Source of the DNA: an uncultured bacterium
Lineage (GTDB): Bacteria; Verrucomicrobiota; Kiritimatiellia; UBA8416; CALETX01
Assembly (NCBI GenBank): GCA_937920455.1
Contig: CALETX010000438.1
Span: 1 to 5,413 of the forward strand
Direction: 5' to 3'
DNA: 5,413 bases
A program made the position numbers and the translations under genes. The notes beneath the pieces were generated by a model that searched no databases, was not told the origin of the DNA, and saw only the letters and a program-made list of their open reading frames with translations. This document shows positions 5,247-5,413 of the stretch, in pieces; the first letter of the stretch is position 1; every line of letters begins with the position of its first letter.

Positions 5247-5413
5247 ATGATTCAGGGCAGACGGCATGCCCCTCACTTTCGCGATCGTTGTTTGAGACTC
5301 CTGCCTGCCCGCGCCAGCACGGCCGTGCGGGGCCGCTGCTTTCCCGCCACAATCTGTTTTGATGTGATCAGGGATGTTCGAGCGGCACGCAGGGCAATCA
5401 TCATGCGGCAAAT
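5247..5413 (+). CDS. Doubtful start of a further gene, running off the window
   Basis: ATG 5247 is preceded by AGAGGTG (5238-5244), and the frame stays open for 55 codons to the window end. The product (begins MIQGRRHAPHFRD, later FDVIRDVRAARRAI) is Arg-rich and matches no family I know; its composition resembles a chance frame in GC-rich DNA. The ribosome binding site is slightly too close to the ATG. A GGGCA/TGCCC hairpin (5255-5271) and the 12-bp palindrome GCACGGCCGTGC (5317-5328) lie inside it, which would equally fit an untranslated trmL 3' region. Confidence 0.15.
   Translation, partial: MIQGRRHAPHFRDRCLRLLPARASTAVRGRCFPATICFDVIRDVRAARRAIIMRQ
5317..5328. repeat. Perfect 12-bp palindrome downstream of trmL
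   Basis: GCACGGCCGTGC is self-complementary, and the surrounding GCCCGC (5307-5312) can pair with GCGGGGC (5327-5333) with one bulged G as an alternative fold. No T-run follows (CCGCTGCTTTCCC), so a terminator is not well supported. It may be an operator or chance in GC-rich sequence. Confidence 0.35.

Noticed and set aside
5163..5411. Minus-strand frame starting with TTG and containing CPAC and a later Cys, suggestive of a zinc ribbon
   Set aside because: It would overlap the 3' end of trmL by 53 nt on the opposite strand, has only a TTG start at the window edge, and shows no coherent domain beyond three cysteines.

Overview
This window looks like ordinary bacterial chromosome of moderate GC content. 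All five confident genes lie on the + strand, and most have a clear Shine-Dalgarno sequence. I see no phage, transposon, CRISPR, tRNA or rRNA signatures. The taxon cannot be fixed from the sequence. A secreted Lys/Glu-rich coiled-coil protein, a CPSF-like beta-CASP nuclease and a GHVDG-type riboflavin synthase would all fit a Gram-negative or PVC-like environmental bacterium, but that is inference.

Layout. Positions 2-25 may be the last codons of an upstream gene whose stop directly abuts the next start. Riboflavin synthase (26-673) comes first, then a beta-CASP metallo-beta-lactamase-fold ribonuclease (763-2160). A DegT/DnrJ/EryC1/StrS aminotransferase (2184-3446) starts 23 nt after the nuclease stop and is probably co-transcribed with it. 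A 131-nt gap follows, containing a strong 40-nt hairpin (3520-3559) just upstream of the next ribosome binding site. The next gene (3578-4165) encodes a 195-residue, probably exported protein of unknown function, built almost entirely of 11-residue repeats grouped into three 44-residue blocks. A 543-nt stretch without a confident gene (4166-4708) holds a terminator-like hairpin directly after that gene, several further inverted repeats, a T-rich hairpin and one doubtful 48-codon ORF. The last confident gene is the SPOUT tRNA methyltransferase TrmL (4709-5215). The final 198 nt hold only a weak open frame running off the window.

How the genes fit together. Riboflavin synthesis, RNA processing, PLP-dependent amino-sugar-type transamination and tRNA wobble methylation do not form one pathway. 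This reads as a housekeeping neighbourhood with one uncharacterised exported coiled-coil gene. I found no convincing new multi-gene system. The items most worth a second look are the hendecad-repeat protein, the hairpin in front of it, and the hairpin-rich gap after it.
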